Positions 23,936 to 33,017 of a stretch of 64,000 nucleotides of DNA are shown in pieces; the stretch's first letter is position 1; each line of letters opens with the position of its first letter. Source of the DNA: Tsukamurella tyrosinosolvens (GTDB lineage: Bacteria; Actinomycetota; Actinomycetes; Mycobacteriales; Mycobacteriaceae); assembly GCF_900104775.1 (NCBI RefSeq), contig NZ_FNSA01000003.1, forward strand, positions 248,001 to 312,000, given 5' to 3'. The notes beneath the pieces were generated by a model. That model made no database searches. It worked only from the letters and a program-made list of their open reading frames with translations, and was not told the DNA's origin. The position numbers and the translations under genes were made by a program.

Positions 23936-25138
23936 TCACTTCGCGTCCTTGACCATGAGGTAGCTCGCCGACGCCTGCTGATGTGCCTGCGTGAGGGTGC
24001 CCACGCCGCTGGTCGAGACGTAGTACCGGCCCGCCGCGAAACTGCAGCTGTAAGCCTTGCGGGGAGCTCCGTTGGAGCGAGTGATCGACGACGCGCACCG
24101 GGATCCCGGGACGCCCGCCACGGTCGGCTCCTCGCTGGCGTTGCCGGACCCGCCGCCCTCGCCCGTCCGGTAGGCATCGGCGAGATAGCGCGCACTGGTG
24201 GCGCTGCGCGTGCGCGTCACCGTCGAGCCGGCGGCGGCGACCAGGTCGACGCCGGCGCGCTCGTGAAGCGTCTTCGTGGCGAGCCAGTCGTCGGCCGCCG
24301 CGTTCGCCCAGGCCTGGGGAGTGAGGTAGCCGAGGGCGAGCTGCGCCCCGTCGCCCGTACGGATGACGTCCGGCAGTGTCAGCGACATGATGCCGTCGCG
24401 GTCCGGCGGAAGCGTGAGCATCTGATCCGGCGTCGCGGTGAGCGCGCGCATCGCCACCGTCTGCCGGTCGAACCAGGACGTCGCGAGGGCCTCGGCGACC
24501 GCATCGGCGACCTCGCTGAAGCCGATGACGAGCAGGTAGTCCTGGAACGGCATCCACCACACCGTGGTGAGGGAGCGGTTCGCCAGGCTGGTCCCCAGGA
24601 AGGCGTCGGTGTGGCCGGAGATGGGTGGGGATGGGTTGGAACCCACAGCCGCACGGATGGCCCGTGCCGCGGAGACCGCGTTGTCACTGGTCCGGTACCG
24701 GATGACGCCGGTCGTCATGCGCGCGGTGTTCGGCTGGGCACGCTCGACGAGCGCCGTCTGCCGCGCCGAGACGGCGCCGCCGACGTAGCTCCCGTTCTGT
24801 GATAGGCCGGAGATCAGCGGGATTCCGAAGACCATCCCCAGCGCGACGTCGGAGGGGAGGACCGGCGTCGTCGACGGCGCGGGCCAGTTGAAGGTCCGGT
24901 CCAATTCGGGTGGCGCGATGAGGTGGCCCGACAGCTCGTAGCTCGCCTGGACGCGCCGGTCATTGGAGTCCGTCCGCTCCGGCACCTGGCGCGGGGCCGT
25001 CGGGTAGCCGCCGGTGTCGAGGCGGCTCGTCGCGCTCGGGTCGGGCTGGGCGGTCCCGTCCACGACGGTCGCGCAGCCAGTGGCCGCCAGTGCTGTGGTC
25101 AGCATCACAGCGATGCCGTGCCGCCGGAATCCCCTCAT
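23936..25138 (-). CDS. DUF7373-like lipoprotein
   Basis: A ~400-residue secreted lipoprotein: MRGFRRHGIAVMLTTALAATGC is a signal peptide with lipobox AATGC. The mature part has no transmembrane segment and resembles large mycobacterial lipoproteins of unknown function that I associate with DUF7373. Two more cysteines near the end (SRCASS and YSCSF) may form a disulfide. An ATG 12 bases upstream (25150) is an equally possible start. It converges with the ROK gene, four bases apart, and lies just before the leader region of the ESX locus on the opposite strand. Function is unknown. Confidence 0.75.
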   Translation of the reverse strand: MRGFRRHGIAVMLTTALAATGCATVVDGTAQPDPSATSRLDTGGYPTAPRQVPERTDSNDRRVQASYELSGHLIAPPELDRTFNWPAPSTTPVLPSDVALGMVFGIPLISGLSQNGSYVGGAVSARQTALVERAQPNTARMTTGVIRYRTSDNAVSAARAIRAAVGSNPSPPISGHTDAFLGTSLANRSLTTVWWMPFQDYLLVIGFSEVADAVAEALATSWFDRQTVAMRALTATPDQMLTLPPDRDGIMSLTLPDVIRTGDGAQLALGYLTPQAWANAAADDWLATKTLHERAGVDLVAAAGSTVTRTRSATSARYLADAYRTGEGGGSGNASEEPTVAGVPGSRCASSITRSNGAPRKAYSCSFAAGRYYVSTSGVGTLTQAHQQASASYLMVKDAK

Positions 25139-25456
25139 AGCGGACAGCATTGCACGGATGTGTTGCTGCGGCGTTGACGGGCCGGGGGTGTGCGGGGGCT
25201 GCGAATAGTCGGGCGAAAGTTACTGAAATGAATTCTCGTAGTCGATGTAGATGCTTACGAAACTTTGGTGCGCCGCGATTGTCGCGCCGCGGATCCCTGG
25301 AGCCTGAGTCCGTGAATCCGGTTCTCACCAGGTCGCTCGTTGCAAACCCGCATACGGTGCAACATGTTCTCGTCGGCCGGTGTCGGCCGCGCCTGCGGGC
25401 GCGCGTCGTGGGGGCTCGCGCGGTGCGCGACCGACGCCCGTGACCGTGCACAACGT

Positions 25457-25480
25457 GATCGACAACCGGAATTGTCGATC
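25457..25480. promoter_or_regulatory. Operator candidate upstream of the ESX locus
   Basis: Perfect inverted repeat: GATCGACAA, six bases (CCGGAA), TTGTCGATC. Size and symmetry fit a dimeric helix-turn-helix regulator. It lies about 80 bases upstream of the TACATT -10 candidate. The regulator is not identifiable from the window. Confidence 0.55.
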
Positions 25481-25560
25481 GCGATCCTGTGGGGTCTGAC
25501 CTGGTCGTCTTGCAATCGGACAACGGTGGCTTCAAAGAAGTGCAGTTGCAATGCGGGTGG

Positions 25561-25566
25561 TACATT
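25561..25566 (+). promoter_or_regulatory. Candidate -10 box (TACATT) for the ESX cluster
   Basis: TANNNT in an A/T-rich stretch, giving a leader of roughly 60 bases before the TTG start at 25632. No convincing -35 box at the right distance. Confidence 0.3.
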
Positions 25567-25631
25567 CTTTTGCGACAACGAATTCAGTCGGTACGTATGT
25601 GCCGCCTGGCTGGGCAGACGGGAGGGTGGCA

Positions 25632-25934
25632 TTGAGTTCCGACAAGGACGCCGGTGCGAACCTCGGCCAGAGCGCCGGTGCGCGCGCCATCGAGGCGCGC
25701 GCGGCGATAGCGACGGCGCAGTTGCGGTCGACCGTGACGTCGATCAGTTCCTCGGTGGGCTGCACCAGCTCGCACGGCGAGCGGATCGTCGAGACGATCG
25801 ACGACCTCATCGACGACGTCATGCCCGAACTCGAGGCCGCCGAGGCCCTCACCGCCGGCCGGGGAGCCTCGGGCCCCGCGTCGCGTCCCTCGGTGTGGGT
25901 CGAGGCCCCGTCGACCGCGAGCGCTTCGTCGTGA
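25632..25934 (+). CDS. Small protein of unknown function heading the ESX locus
   Basis: A 100-residue protein that I do not recognise. Residues ~5-70 are Ala/Ser/Thr-rich and predicted helical (ARAIEARAAIATAQLRSTVTS, RIVETIDDLIDDVMPELEAAEAL); the last 25 residues look disordered. A single Cys sits mid-protein. The size and helical character recall Esx or chaperone-like ESX accessory proteins, but there is no WXG or YxxxD/E motif. TTG at 25632 is chosen because GGAGGG ends five bases before it; GTG 25626 overlaps that site. It is 54 bases upstream of the giant acidic protein gene. Confidence 0.6.
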   Translation: MSSDKDAGANLGQSAGARAIEARAAIATAQLRSTVTSISSSVGCTSSHGERIVETIDDLIDDVMPELEAAEALTAGRGASGPASRPSVWVEAPSTASASS

Positions 25935-25988
25935 CCCCGTCGATCGTCGCGGCGGTGTCGCCGCGCCCGGCTTGAATGAGGTGTCGAA

Positions 25989-28900
25989 GTGATCGATCGC
26001 CCTGATACCCCCCACGCCGACGTCCTCCTCGAAGGGATCTGGGAGGACGAGGTGACGCCCGACGACCTCGCGTCTCGGGCGCTGTCCGCCGCCCAGGCGT
26101 CGTCGTACGCCTTCCGCGTCGCCAGCGAGGGCACCACTGCGACCGCCCAGCTGGGCGAGGTCGACGTCGCCGAGTTCCTCGAGTCCGAGACGGGCAAGTG
26201 GGCGCAGAGCTTCATCGGCATCGTCCGCGTGGGCGAGTCGCTCGTCCACGTCTCGCACGCGCTCGGCGAGCTCGCCCGCAGTCTGCAGCAGGTGAACCTC
26301 GAGCAGTCGGAGATCGTCTACCAGGTGGAGGCCGAGATCGAGGCCGCGGAGCGGCAGTCCGCTCAGGCGGGCGTCGACCCGGCGGACCGGATCGCCGAGC
26401 TGATCGCCGGAGCCCGGGCGCGCGCCGCCGAGGTGGCGGAGAAGATGGTGACGCCCGAGACCTCCAGTGAGACGAAGAAGCCCGCCGCGGGCCTGGTGAG
26501 CGGGTTCATGGCGTTCGGACGGGTGCCGGGCGCGAGCGCCGAGGCGACCGAGCGCAACGGTCGCGTCGCCCGGAACGGTCACGCCCGCAACGGTTACGCG
26601 ATCCGCAACACCCGCGCTGAGCAGAACGGCCGCGGCGCCACGAACGGTCACGACGCGGTGAACGGCCGTGCGGCCACGAACGGTCACGAGGCCGCCACCG
26701 GGCAGGCCGCGAACGGCCACGACACCGTCGAACCGCCGGCGATCGCGGAGACGAACGCCGCCGCGGCGGCGCAGGACGCCTTCGCGAACTCCGCCGACGA
26801 CACTGCGATGGACCCCGGGTTCATGGGCTTCGGCCGCACGCCGTCGACCCCTGTTCCCCGCACCGACGAGGTCGCGACAGAGTCCGTCGTCGCGGACGAG
26901 GCCGTCACGGATTCCCCGATCGAGGACGCCGCGCCGGAGACCGTCGACGAGCCCGTCACGGACGACGCCGCCGTGGACGACGCAGCCGCGGACGACGCAG
27001 CCGCGGAGGAGAACTCCGAAGCCGACGCGCCTGTGCTCAGGAACGGGTTCCTCGGCCTGGGGCCGGCCCCGTCGCTGGGCATGCCCGCCGACGATGTCGC
27101 GGTGCCCGCGCTGCCCCAGCCGCTGGTGAACGGCTTCATGGCGTTCGGTCGCACGCCGGGTGCGGACCAGCCCACGATCCAGGGCCCCAGCAGCGGACCG
27201 ATCCCGGTCGCCGCGCCCACGCAGTTCCTTCCGATCCCGACGACGCCCGCGGAGATCGTGGCCGGCGATCTCGGGGCGACCGACGGCCTCGAACTCGGCT
27301 CGCCGATGACGTTGTCCGGATCCGCCGACGGCCCGTCGCCCGATCGCGCGCCGCACGGCCGGGCGGACGCGATGGATGACGGATTCCTGTCGTTCGGGCG
27401 CGTCCCCACCGGCGGGGCGTGGGGTGGCTCGGGCGTCCTTCCGACGGTGCCCGCCACCGCCGGTGTGACTCCCGCTGGAGTCCACGACGCTGATGCTGAC
27501 GAGCCCGCCGTCGAGGTCGACGACCTCGACGAAGTCCAGGACGTGGCGGAGGAGAGCGACGACGTGGTGGAGACGGAGGCACTCGACGACGCGGTGGAGG
27601 ACACCAGGCCCGACGAGCCTGCGGACGACGCCCTGTCGGGCGACGCCGTCGACGACGAGGCCGTCGACGATGTCGCGGACCTCGATGACGAGGCCATCGA
27701 TGACGAGGCCATCGATGACGAGGCCATTGACGATGGTCCGGACGACGTCGATTTCGCCGACGAGCTGGATACCGAGGCGGACGAGCTCGGAGAGCCCGAC
27801 GAGCCGGCGCACGACGAGCCCGACGAGGACGTGCTCGACGACGTTCTCGACGAGACGGAATCCGACCTCGATGACGCCGACGGAACCCCGTCCGAGGGCG
27901 ACGCCGACGACGCCGCTGAAGACGTTGCGGCGGAGGCGGAGCCGGCCGATGGCTCGGAGGCCGAAGCTGACGACACCGGGATCGTCGATACATCTGAGTC
28001 CGAGCCCGAGCCCGAGCCCGAGCCAGACGGGGCGGAGGCGGACGAGGCGAGCGATGATCCCGAGGTCGAGGTCGACCCGACCGAGGACGCCACGGCCGAG
28101 ATCGAGGAGTCCGCGGCCGATTCCGACGACGTCGAGGTTGCGGAGGCCGACGAACACACCGCCGACGAGCATGCCGACGAACAGGTCCAGGAGACGGACG
28201 CGGTACCGGCCGACAGTGCGCTCGAGAAGGACGAGCAGTCCGAGACCACACCGGAGGCAACGGAATCCGGACAGCCGGAGCCGGCGGACGCACCCGCCGC
28301 GGCTCCCGCAGCCGGGGAGAACAAGACCGCGTTCGCCGCGCCGAAGCCGGTGCGCAAGTCCGGCCCGGTCAAGTTCTCCGACCTGCTCAAGGCTGCGAAC
28401 GCCAACAAGGTGGACCCCGCGCACATCGCGCCGGCGGTGCTCGTGGCGTCGGCGGAGATGCCCGTCGCGACCCCGGAACCCGACCCCGAGGCATCCGCAG
28501 CCGACGAGACAGGGCCTGCAGCAGCAGTATCCGACATCCCCGCGGACGCGGCGGAGCAGCCGGAGGCCCCTGCCAAGCAGGCCCCCGTGCTCGCCACGGG
28601 GCCCGCGATCCTGGGCCGCACGGAACCGCTGGTGCTGCGCAAGAAGGTATCGCCGGCCGTGCAGCAGGTGCACGACGCGGTCGCCTCGATCCTCGGATCC
28701 CTGCGCGGCGGCCCCCACGGGCCCGAGTCCGGGTTGCACTGGGCCGCTGGCCTGTTGGTGAAGGACTTGGAGACGATCATGGCCGTCACCACGTCGGATG
28801 CCGGCTGGCTCCCGCCCGGCGTGGTGATCCCCGCCGGCGTGCGGGTGCTGTGGAACATGCCCACCGGCTACCGCTGGGCATCGGTCGACGACCCGGTGCG

Positions 28901-29498
28901 CCAGCTGATCGAGTACGCCGAGCAGGAGGGCTACACGCTCACCGCTGTCGCCACCACGCACCCGAGCCGCGCGTACGCCCCCGTCGTGGGGGAGGAGAAC
29001 ATCGTCGGCGTGCTCCGGCCCGGCGCGGTGCTCCCCGGCGGCCGCAGCCGATTCGAGGCGACGGTGTCTCCGGCGCGCCTGCAGCACATCCGGTCGCTCG
29101 ACCGCGAGCAGGCCGAGCGGCAGGCGCGCGCCCTGATCCGGGACCTGGAGACGCAGCCGATCGCGCCCGAACACGCCATCGGGATCGAGGCCGCGCGCAT
29201 CGACGCACGGTGCTTCCTCGACGAGCGCGACGAGGTGCCGCCCCCGGTCCTCGACCAATTGCACACCGACGAGCGGGCCCTGGGGGATGCCCTGAGCCTG
29301 GACCGGACGCCGGCCTCGGCCGAGGACCTCACGGCGCCCGCACCGGACGCGGCCCGCTTGCGCGACCGGATGTTGGAGCGGGCGATCCTCGTCGCCACGC
29401 TCGCCGCGGCGTACCACGACATCGAGTCGGCGGTGTACGCCTGGACGTACGCTCGGTTCCTCTCGAGCCAGGATCAGGACGCCCCGCAAGCACGATGA
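25989..29498 (+). CDS. Giant acidic repeat protein with EspK/Rv3899c-like C-terminus
   Basis: A 1169-residue protein directly before eccA. Residues 1-160 are helical (LGELARSLQQVNLEQSEIVYQVEAEIEAAE). Residues ~165-880 look disordered and hold five copies of a short motif, consensus GF(M/L)xFGRxP, at about 172, 277, 353, 382 and 465, an Asn-Gly-rich stretch (~188-245), and a strongly Asp/Glu-rich region (~500-760). Residues ~890-1169 are folded; GWLPPGVVIPAGVRVLWN recalls the DUF5632/DUF5631 region of EspK and Rv3899c, ESX-linked proteins (from memory). GTG 25989 follows a GAGG site. Its stop overlaps the eccA ATG (ATGA). Function is unknown; an ESX substrate or scaffold is possible. Confidence 0.75.
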   Translation: MIDRPDTPHADVLLEGIWEDEVTPDDLASRALSAAQASSYAFRVASEGTTATAQLGEVDVAEFLESETGKWAQSFIGIVRVGESLVHVSHALGELARSLQQVNLEQSEIVYQVEAEIEAAERQSAQAGVDPADRIAELIAGARARAAEVAEKMVTPETSSETKKPAAGLVSGFMAFGRVPGASAEATERNGRVARNGHARNGYAIRNTRAEQNGRGATNGHDAVNGRAATNGHEAATGQAANGHDTVEPPAIAETNAAAAAQDAFANSADDTAMDPGFMGFGRTPSTPVPRTDEVATESVVADEAVTDSPIEDAAPETVDEPVTDDAAVDDAAADDAAAEENSEADAPVLRNGFLGLGPAPSLGMPADDVAVPALPQPLVNGFMAFGRTPGADQPTIQGPSSGPIPVAAPTQFLPIPTTPAEIVAGDLGATDGLELGSPMTLSGSADGPSPDRAPHGRADAMDDGFLSFGRVPTGGAWGGSGVLPTVPATAGVTPAGVHDADADEPAVEVDDLDEVQDVAEESDDVVETEALDDAVEDTRPDEPADDALSGDAVDDEAVDDVADLDDEAIDDEAIDDEAIDDGPDDVDFADELDTEADELGEPDEPAHDEPDEDVLDDVLDETESDLDDADGTPSEGDADDAAEDVAAEAEPADGSEAEADDTGIVDTSESEPEPEPEPDGAEADEASDDPEVEVDPTEDATAEIEESAADSDDVEVAEADEHTADEHADEQVQETDAVPADSALEKDEQSETTPEATESGQPEPADAPAAAPAAGENKTAFAAPKPVRKSGPVKFSDLLKAANANKVDPAHIAPAVLVASAEMPVATPEPDPEASAADETGPAAAVSDIPADAAEQPEAPAKQAPVLATGPAILGRTEPLVLRKKVSPAVQQVHDAVASILGSLRGGPHGPESGLHWAAGLLVKDLETIMAVTTSDAGWLPPGVVIPAGVRVLWNMPTGYRWASVDDPVRQLIEYAEQEGYTLTAVATTHPSRAYAPVVGEENIVGVLRPGAVLPGGRSRFEATVSPARLQHIRSLDREQAERQARALIRDLETQPIAPEHAIGIEAARIDARCFLDERDEVPPPVLDQLHTDERALGDALSLDRTPASAEDLTAPAPDAARLRDRMLERAILVATLAAAYHDIESAVYAWTYARFLSSQDQDAPQAR
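27684..27728 (+). repeat. 15-base tandem repeat in the acidic protein gene
   Basis: Three copies of GATGACGAGGCCATC, the last with one change at its final base, encoding repeated DDEAI. A hexamer repeat of GAGCCC (28002-28025, four copies, last with one change) encodes EPEPEPEP further on. Both keep frame, so copy-number change would alter length without disrupting the gene. Confidence 0.85.
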
Positions 29499-31429
29499 CG
29501 ACTTCGAATCCCACTGCCCAGCGGTACTTCTCGCTCGGGCTGCGATCGCTCGCGGCGCGGACAGACACCCGTGAGCCGGCCCAGGCGTTCCGCCTCGCCG
29601 TTGAGGCCGACCCCACGATGTGCGACGCGTGGATCGGCCTGATGGCCGTCGACCGGACCCAGCTCAGTGACCCGTCCGCCGCGCGCGGACTGCTGAGCTC
29701 GGCCCGGAACTTCGGCGCCGAGCTGCGCCGCAACGGCATGGTCGTCGACCCCGCCGAGGGCGCGCTCGGGCTGAAGATCCCCGTCCAGATGGGCGTCGTC
29801 GAGCTCGGGATGCCCGTCACCGACGTGGTCTACGCCCGCGCCGGCGCCGCGGTGATCCTGGCGCAGACCGGTCATCTCGCCGAGGCCGCCGAGGAGTTGA
29901 CCCGGCTTCAGCGCGAGGTGAGTCCGGACTCGCCGGCGCAGCGGAACTACCTGCGCTACCTGTGGATCTGTCTGCTCGGCCTCGCGCACCGCTGGCCCGA
30001 GGTGCTCTCGACGGTCGCCGACAGCCGCGAGCCCCTCTGGGTGTCCGCCGAGACAGACGGCGCCGTCCGCTTCTGGCAGCTGGGCGTCACCGCGCTGACC
30101 GCGCGCGCCCTCGTCGGCACCGGCGACGCCCACCAGGCACTCTCGGCGACCAAGACCGCACTCGCCTCCGAGGACTTCAAGCTGGTCCAGGCCAGCCTTC
30201 TGGTGACGCAGGCCTATGCGCTGCGGGCGACGGGCGAGGAGGAGGCCGCCGCCAAACTGCTCCGCGACGCGCGCGCGTGGATCTCGGCGCGCGCCGACCT
30301 CGACCACGCCGCCGCCGGCGGCGCGCTCGAGGTGGTCACCGCGCAGTCGATGAACACCCGCACCGACCCGTGGGACCCCGCCTCGGGCACGACGGCGCAG
30401 GAGATCGAGCAGCAGAGCCTCGACCGGCAGCGCGACGTGGTTCTCGCCGACGCGTGGCGCGAGCTGGACGCCCTCGTCGGGAGCCCGGACGTCAAGTCGC
30501 AGATCCGCCGGCTGGCCTCGAAGGTCGAGATGGACCGCGAGCGCAAGGAACTCAGCGAGGAGCTCGGCGAGGAGTACAGCGAGGAGGAGATGCGCCTCTC
30601 CGCGATCATCACGGGCCCGCCCGGCACCGGCAAGACCACGGGCGTGCGGATCCTCGCGAAGCTGTACTACGGCCTCGGCGTGGTCGCCAAGCCCGAGGTG
30701 TACGAGCACCAGCCCAGCGACATGATGACCGGCTACGTGGGCCAGGCGGGCATCCGCACCAACAAGCTGGTCGACGAGTCGCGGGGCGGCCTCTTCTTCC
30801 TCGACGAGGCCTACGGACTCGTCGCCGGCGACGGCGAGGACCAGGCGTCCCGGTTCGGCCGGGAGGCGCTCGAGGCGCTGCTCGCCCGGATCGAGAACGA
30901 GGGCGACAAGCCCCTGCGCGACAAGGTCGTCGTGGTCCTCGCGGGCTACGACGACGACATGAACCGCCTCCTCCAAGTGAACGCCGGTCTCCCGCTGCGC
31001 TTCCCGACGCGCATCTCGTTCAGCTCCTTCACCGCGGAGGAACTGGTGGAGATCGCGGAGTCCGTCGCCGCCAAGAGTCGCGAGCACCTGGGCGTCGGCG
31101 TGCGCGGCTACCTGGAGGAGCACAACAAGCGGCTCGCCGAGGTGAGCGCCCTCGATCTCAAGGGGCGGCTCTGCTCCGGCATCGACCTCATGTCGAACGC
31201 CCGGTTCATGCGCACCGTCATCTCGTCCGCGCGCGGCTTCCGCGACTTCCGGGTCAGCGCGATCGACCGTTCGGCGCTGTCGTCCGAGGAGAAGCGGACG
31301 CTGCTGCGGACCCTCGAGCTCGATGACGTGCGCCTGGCCTACGAGGAGACCCTGCGCGTGTCGCCGAACTTCCCGTGGTCGCAGTGGCACCTCTTGGAGA
31401 CGAGTTGGGAGGAGGAATCGAATGGCTGA
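29495..31429 (+). CDS. eccA: Type VII secretion AAA+ ATPase EccA
   Basis: A 644-residue cytosolic ESX component. Residues ~1-300 form TPR-like helical repeats. The CbxX/CfqX-type AAA domain follows, with Walker A GPPGTGKTT (374-382), Walker B GLFFLDEAYGL (~431-441) and sensor regions VVVLAGYDDDMNRLL and LPLRFPTRISF. EccA is thought to act on substrates or the PE/PPE-EspG chaperone complexes in the cytoplasm. The ATG overlaps the stop of the upstream gene (ATGA) and the stop overlaps eccB, so the three are coupled. Longer upstream frames are rejected because they run inside the previous gene. Confidence 0.95.
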   Translation: MTTSNPTAQRYFSLGLRSLAARTDTREPAQAFRLAVEADPTMCDAWIGLMAVDRTQLSDPSAARGLLSSARNFGAELRRNGMVVDPAEGALGLKIPVQMGVVELGMPVTDVVYARAGAAVILAQTGHLAEAAEELTRLQREVSPDSPAQRNYLRYLWICLLGLAHRWPEVLSTVADSREPLWVSAETDGAVRFWQLGVTALTARALVGTGDAHQALSATKTALASEDFKLVQASLLVTQAYALRATGEEEAAAKLLRDARAWISARADLDHAAAGGALEVVTAQSMNTRTDPWDPASGTTAQEIEQQSLDRQRDVVLADAWRELDALVGSPDVKSQIRRLASKVEMDRERKELSEELGEEYSEEEMRLSAIITGPPGTGKTTGVRILAKLYYGLGVVAKPEVYEHQPSDMMTGYVGQAGIRTNKLVDESRGGLFFLDEAYGLVAGDGEDQASRFGREALEALLARIENEGDKPLRDKVVVVLAGYDDDMNRLLQVNAGLPLRFPTRISFSSFTAEELVEIAESVAAKSREHLGVGVRGYLEEHNKRLAEVSALDLKGRLCSGIDLMSNARFMRTVISSARGFRDFRVSAIDRSALSSEEKRTLLRTLELDDVRLAYEETLRVSPNFPWSQWHLLETSWEEESNG

Positions 31430-33017
31430 GACTCCGGACCCGTCGAATCCGAAATCGGGTCTGCAAGAGCGGGTCCGCGGATTCCGCCTGACCTCGAAGT
31501 ACCAGAAGTCGGGCGAGGCCTATCTGCAGCGGCGCAACGAGGAGGCACTGGTCCGCCGCGACACGCGCTGGATCGACGACGTCAAGAAGTTCCAGGGATC
31601 GCCGCTGTACATCGGTCTGGCCGTCGGCCTGGTGGTGATGCTCGGGTGCGTGATCGCCGCCGTGATCTTCCCGGCGGGCAAGGTCGGCGACGGCGACATC
31701 ATCCAGGACAGCCAGACCGGCGCCCTGTACGTCAAGGTCGGCGACGCACTCAGCCCGATTCCCAACGTGGTCTCCGGCCAGCTCATCATCGGCTCGCCCG
31801 CGAAGCCGGTGCTGGCGAAGTCGGGTGAGATCGAGAAGCTCCCCCGTGGCCCGATGGTGGGTATCCCGTACGCCCCCACGGTGATCCGCAACTCCACGAG
31901 CCGGCTGTCGCAGTGGGCGGTATGCGACACCACCGCCACCGGCTCGGCGGTGCCGCTCGACCCGACGACGGGTCTGCCGACCACCGCGACCTCCGCGGTG
32001 AAGGTCACCGTCGTCGGCGGCGCGCTCACGCCCGCCGAGGGCACGGACGAACTGACCGGTGATCGCGCCCGCGTCGTGGCGTTCGACAACCAGACCTGGC
32101 TCGTCTACTCGGACGACGGGGTGGTGGCCCGCTCGCGGCTCGACCTGGGCAACTCCGCGATCCGCGAGGCGTTGGGCATCTCCATCGACCAGCGCGTGAT
32201 CCCGATGTCGACGGGCCTGTTCAACGCGCTCGCCGCGCGCGAGCCGATCGACGTTCCGCAGATCACGGATCTCGGTAAGCCCGTGCGCTTCCCCAACACC
32301 GAGAAGCTGCTCATCGGCACGACGCTGCGCGTCGCGACCGTCGACGGGGGCTGGACCTACTACGTGGTGGCCGCCGACGGCATCCAGCAGATCAGCCAGA
32401 CCGCCGCGGCGATCCTGCAGACCGTCTCGCCCGTGAAGAGCGGCGTCGTCGAGACGGAGGCGTCGAAGGCGAACCAGTGGCCCAAGGTGGGCGGACGGAT
32501 CGCCGTCGACCACCTGCCGACGGGCAAAGTGCGGATCGAGGACGCCACCAGCGATCCCGTGACCTGCATGACGTGGTCGCACGACGGTGACGCGCCGACC
32601 GCCGAACAGAAGGTGCTGGTCGCGGGCACGCTGCCGCTCACCACGGAGCAGAGCGCCGCCCGGATCGCACTGATCGGCGCGCCGGGATCGGCGGGCACCA
32701 TCGCCGACGACGTGTATCTGCCGGCGAACAGCGGGCGCTACGTCTACGCCACCGGCTCCGCGAAGGACTCGCGTGAGCACAGCGGCGAGTTCTGGATCGC
32801 CGACACCGGCATCCGGTACGGCATCGACGACCAGGGCTCGAACGAGCCGGGCTCGTCCGCGAAGGCGCTCGGGCTGAGCAACCCGGTGCCCGCGCCGTGG
32901 ACGATCATCAGCCTGTTCGCGCAGGGCCCGACGCTGTCGCGGGCCAGCGCCTCCATCAAGCACGACGGTGGCGCGCAGGACCCCGTCGTCGCGAAGTTCG
33001 ACCCGAAGGGGAAGTAG
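31422..33017 (+). CDS. eccB: Type VII secretion membrane protein EccB
   Basis: A 531-residue core component of the ESX membrane complex. The cytosolic N-terminus carries the family pattern FRLTSKYQKSGEAYLQRRNEEALVRRDTRW, followed by one membrane segment at ~62-84 (LYIGLAVGLVVMLGCVIAAVIF) and a large periplasmic domain of repeated beta units. Two periplasmic cysteines (QWAVCDT and PVTCMTW) match the conserved pair that forms a disulfide in EccB proteins. The ATG has GGAGG six bases upstream and overlaps the eccA stop by eight bases; the stop shares one base with the eccC start. Confidence 0.95.
   Translation: MAETPDPSNPKSGLQERVRGFRLTSKYQKSGEAYLQRRNEEALVRRDTRWIDDVKKFQGSPLYIGLAVGLVVMLGCVIAAVIFPAGKVGDGDIIQDSQTGALYVKVGDALSPIPNVVSGQLIIGSPAKPVLAKSGEIEKLPRGPMVGIPYAPTVIRNSTSRLSQWAVCDTTATGSAVPLDPTTGLPTTATSAVKVTVVGGALTPAEGTDELTGDRARVVAFDNQTWLVYSDDGVVARSRLDLGNSAIREALGISIDQRVIPMSTGLFNALAAREPIDVPQITDLGKPVRFPNTEKLLIGTTLRVATVDGGWTYYVVAADGIQQISQTAAAILQTVSPVKSGVVETEASKANQWPKVGGRIAVDHLPTGKVRIEDATSDPVTCMTWSHDGDAPTAEQKVLVAGTLPLTTEQSAARIALIGAPGSAGTIADDVYLPANSGRYVYATGSAKDSREHSGEFWIADTGIRYGIDDQGSNEPGSSAKALGLSNPVPAPWTIISLFAQGPTLSRASASIKHDGGAQDPVVAKFDPKGK

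Larger units (their letters stand above)
25139..25631. other. Leader region of the ESX locus
   Basis: About 490 bases without a supported gene, clearly richer in A/T than its flanks, between the divergent lipoprotein gene and the first gene of the ESX cluster. It holds a perfect 9-base-arm inverted repeat (25457-25480), a second repeat GTTGCA-N13-TGCAAC (25339-25363), and a TACATT -10 candidate. Likely the main control region of the secretion locus. Confidence 0.55.

Noticed and set aside
25584..29489. Very long open frame antisense to the giant acidic protein gene
   Set aside because: It follows from the GC-rich third-position bias of the real gene, is Val/Gly/Leu/Arg monotony with no family resemblance, and the plus strand has coupled starts and recognisable domains.
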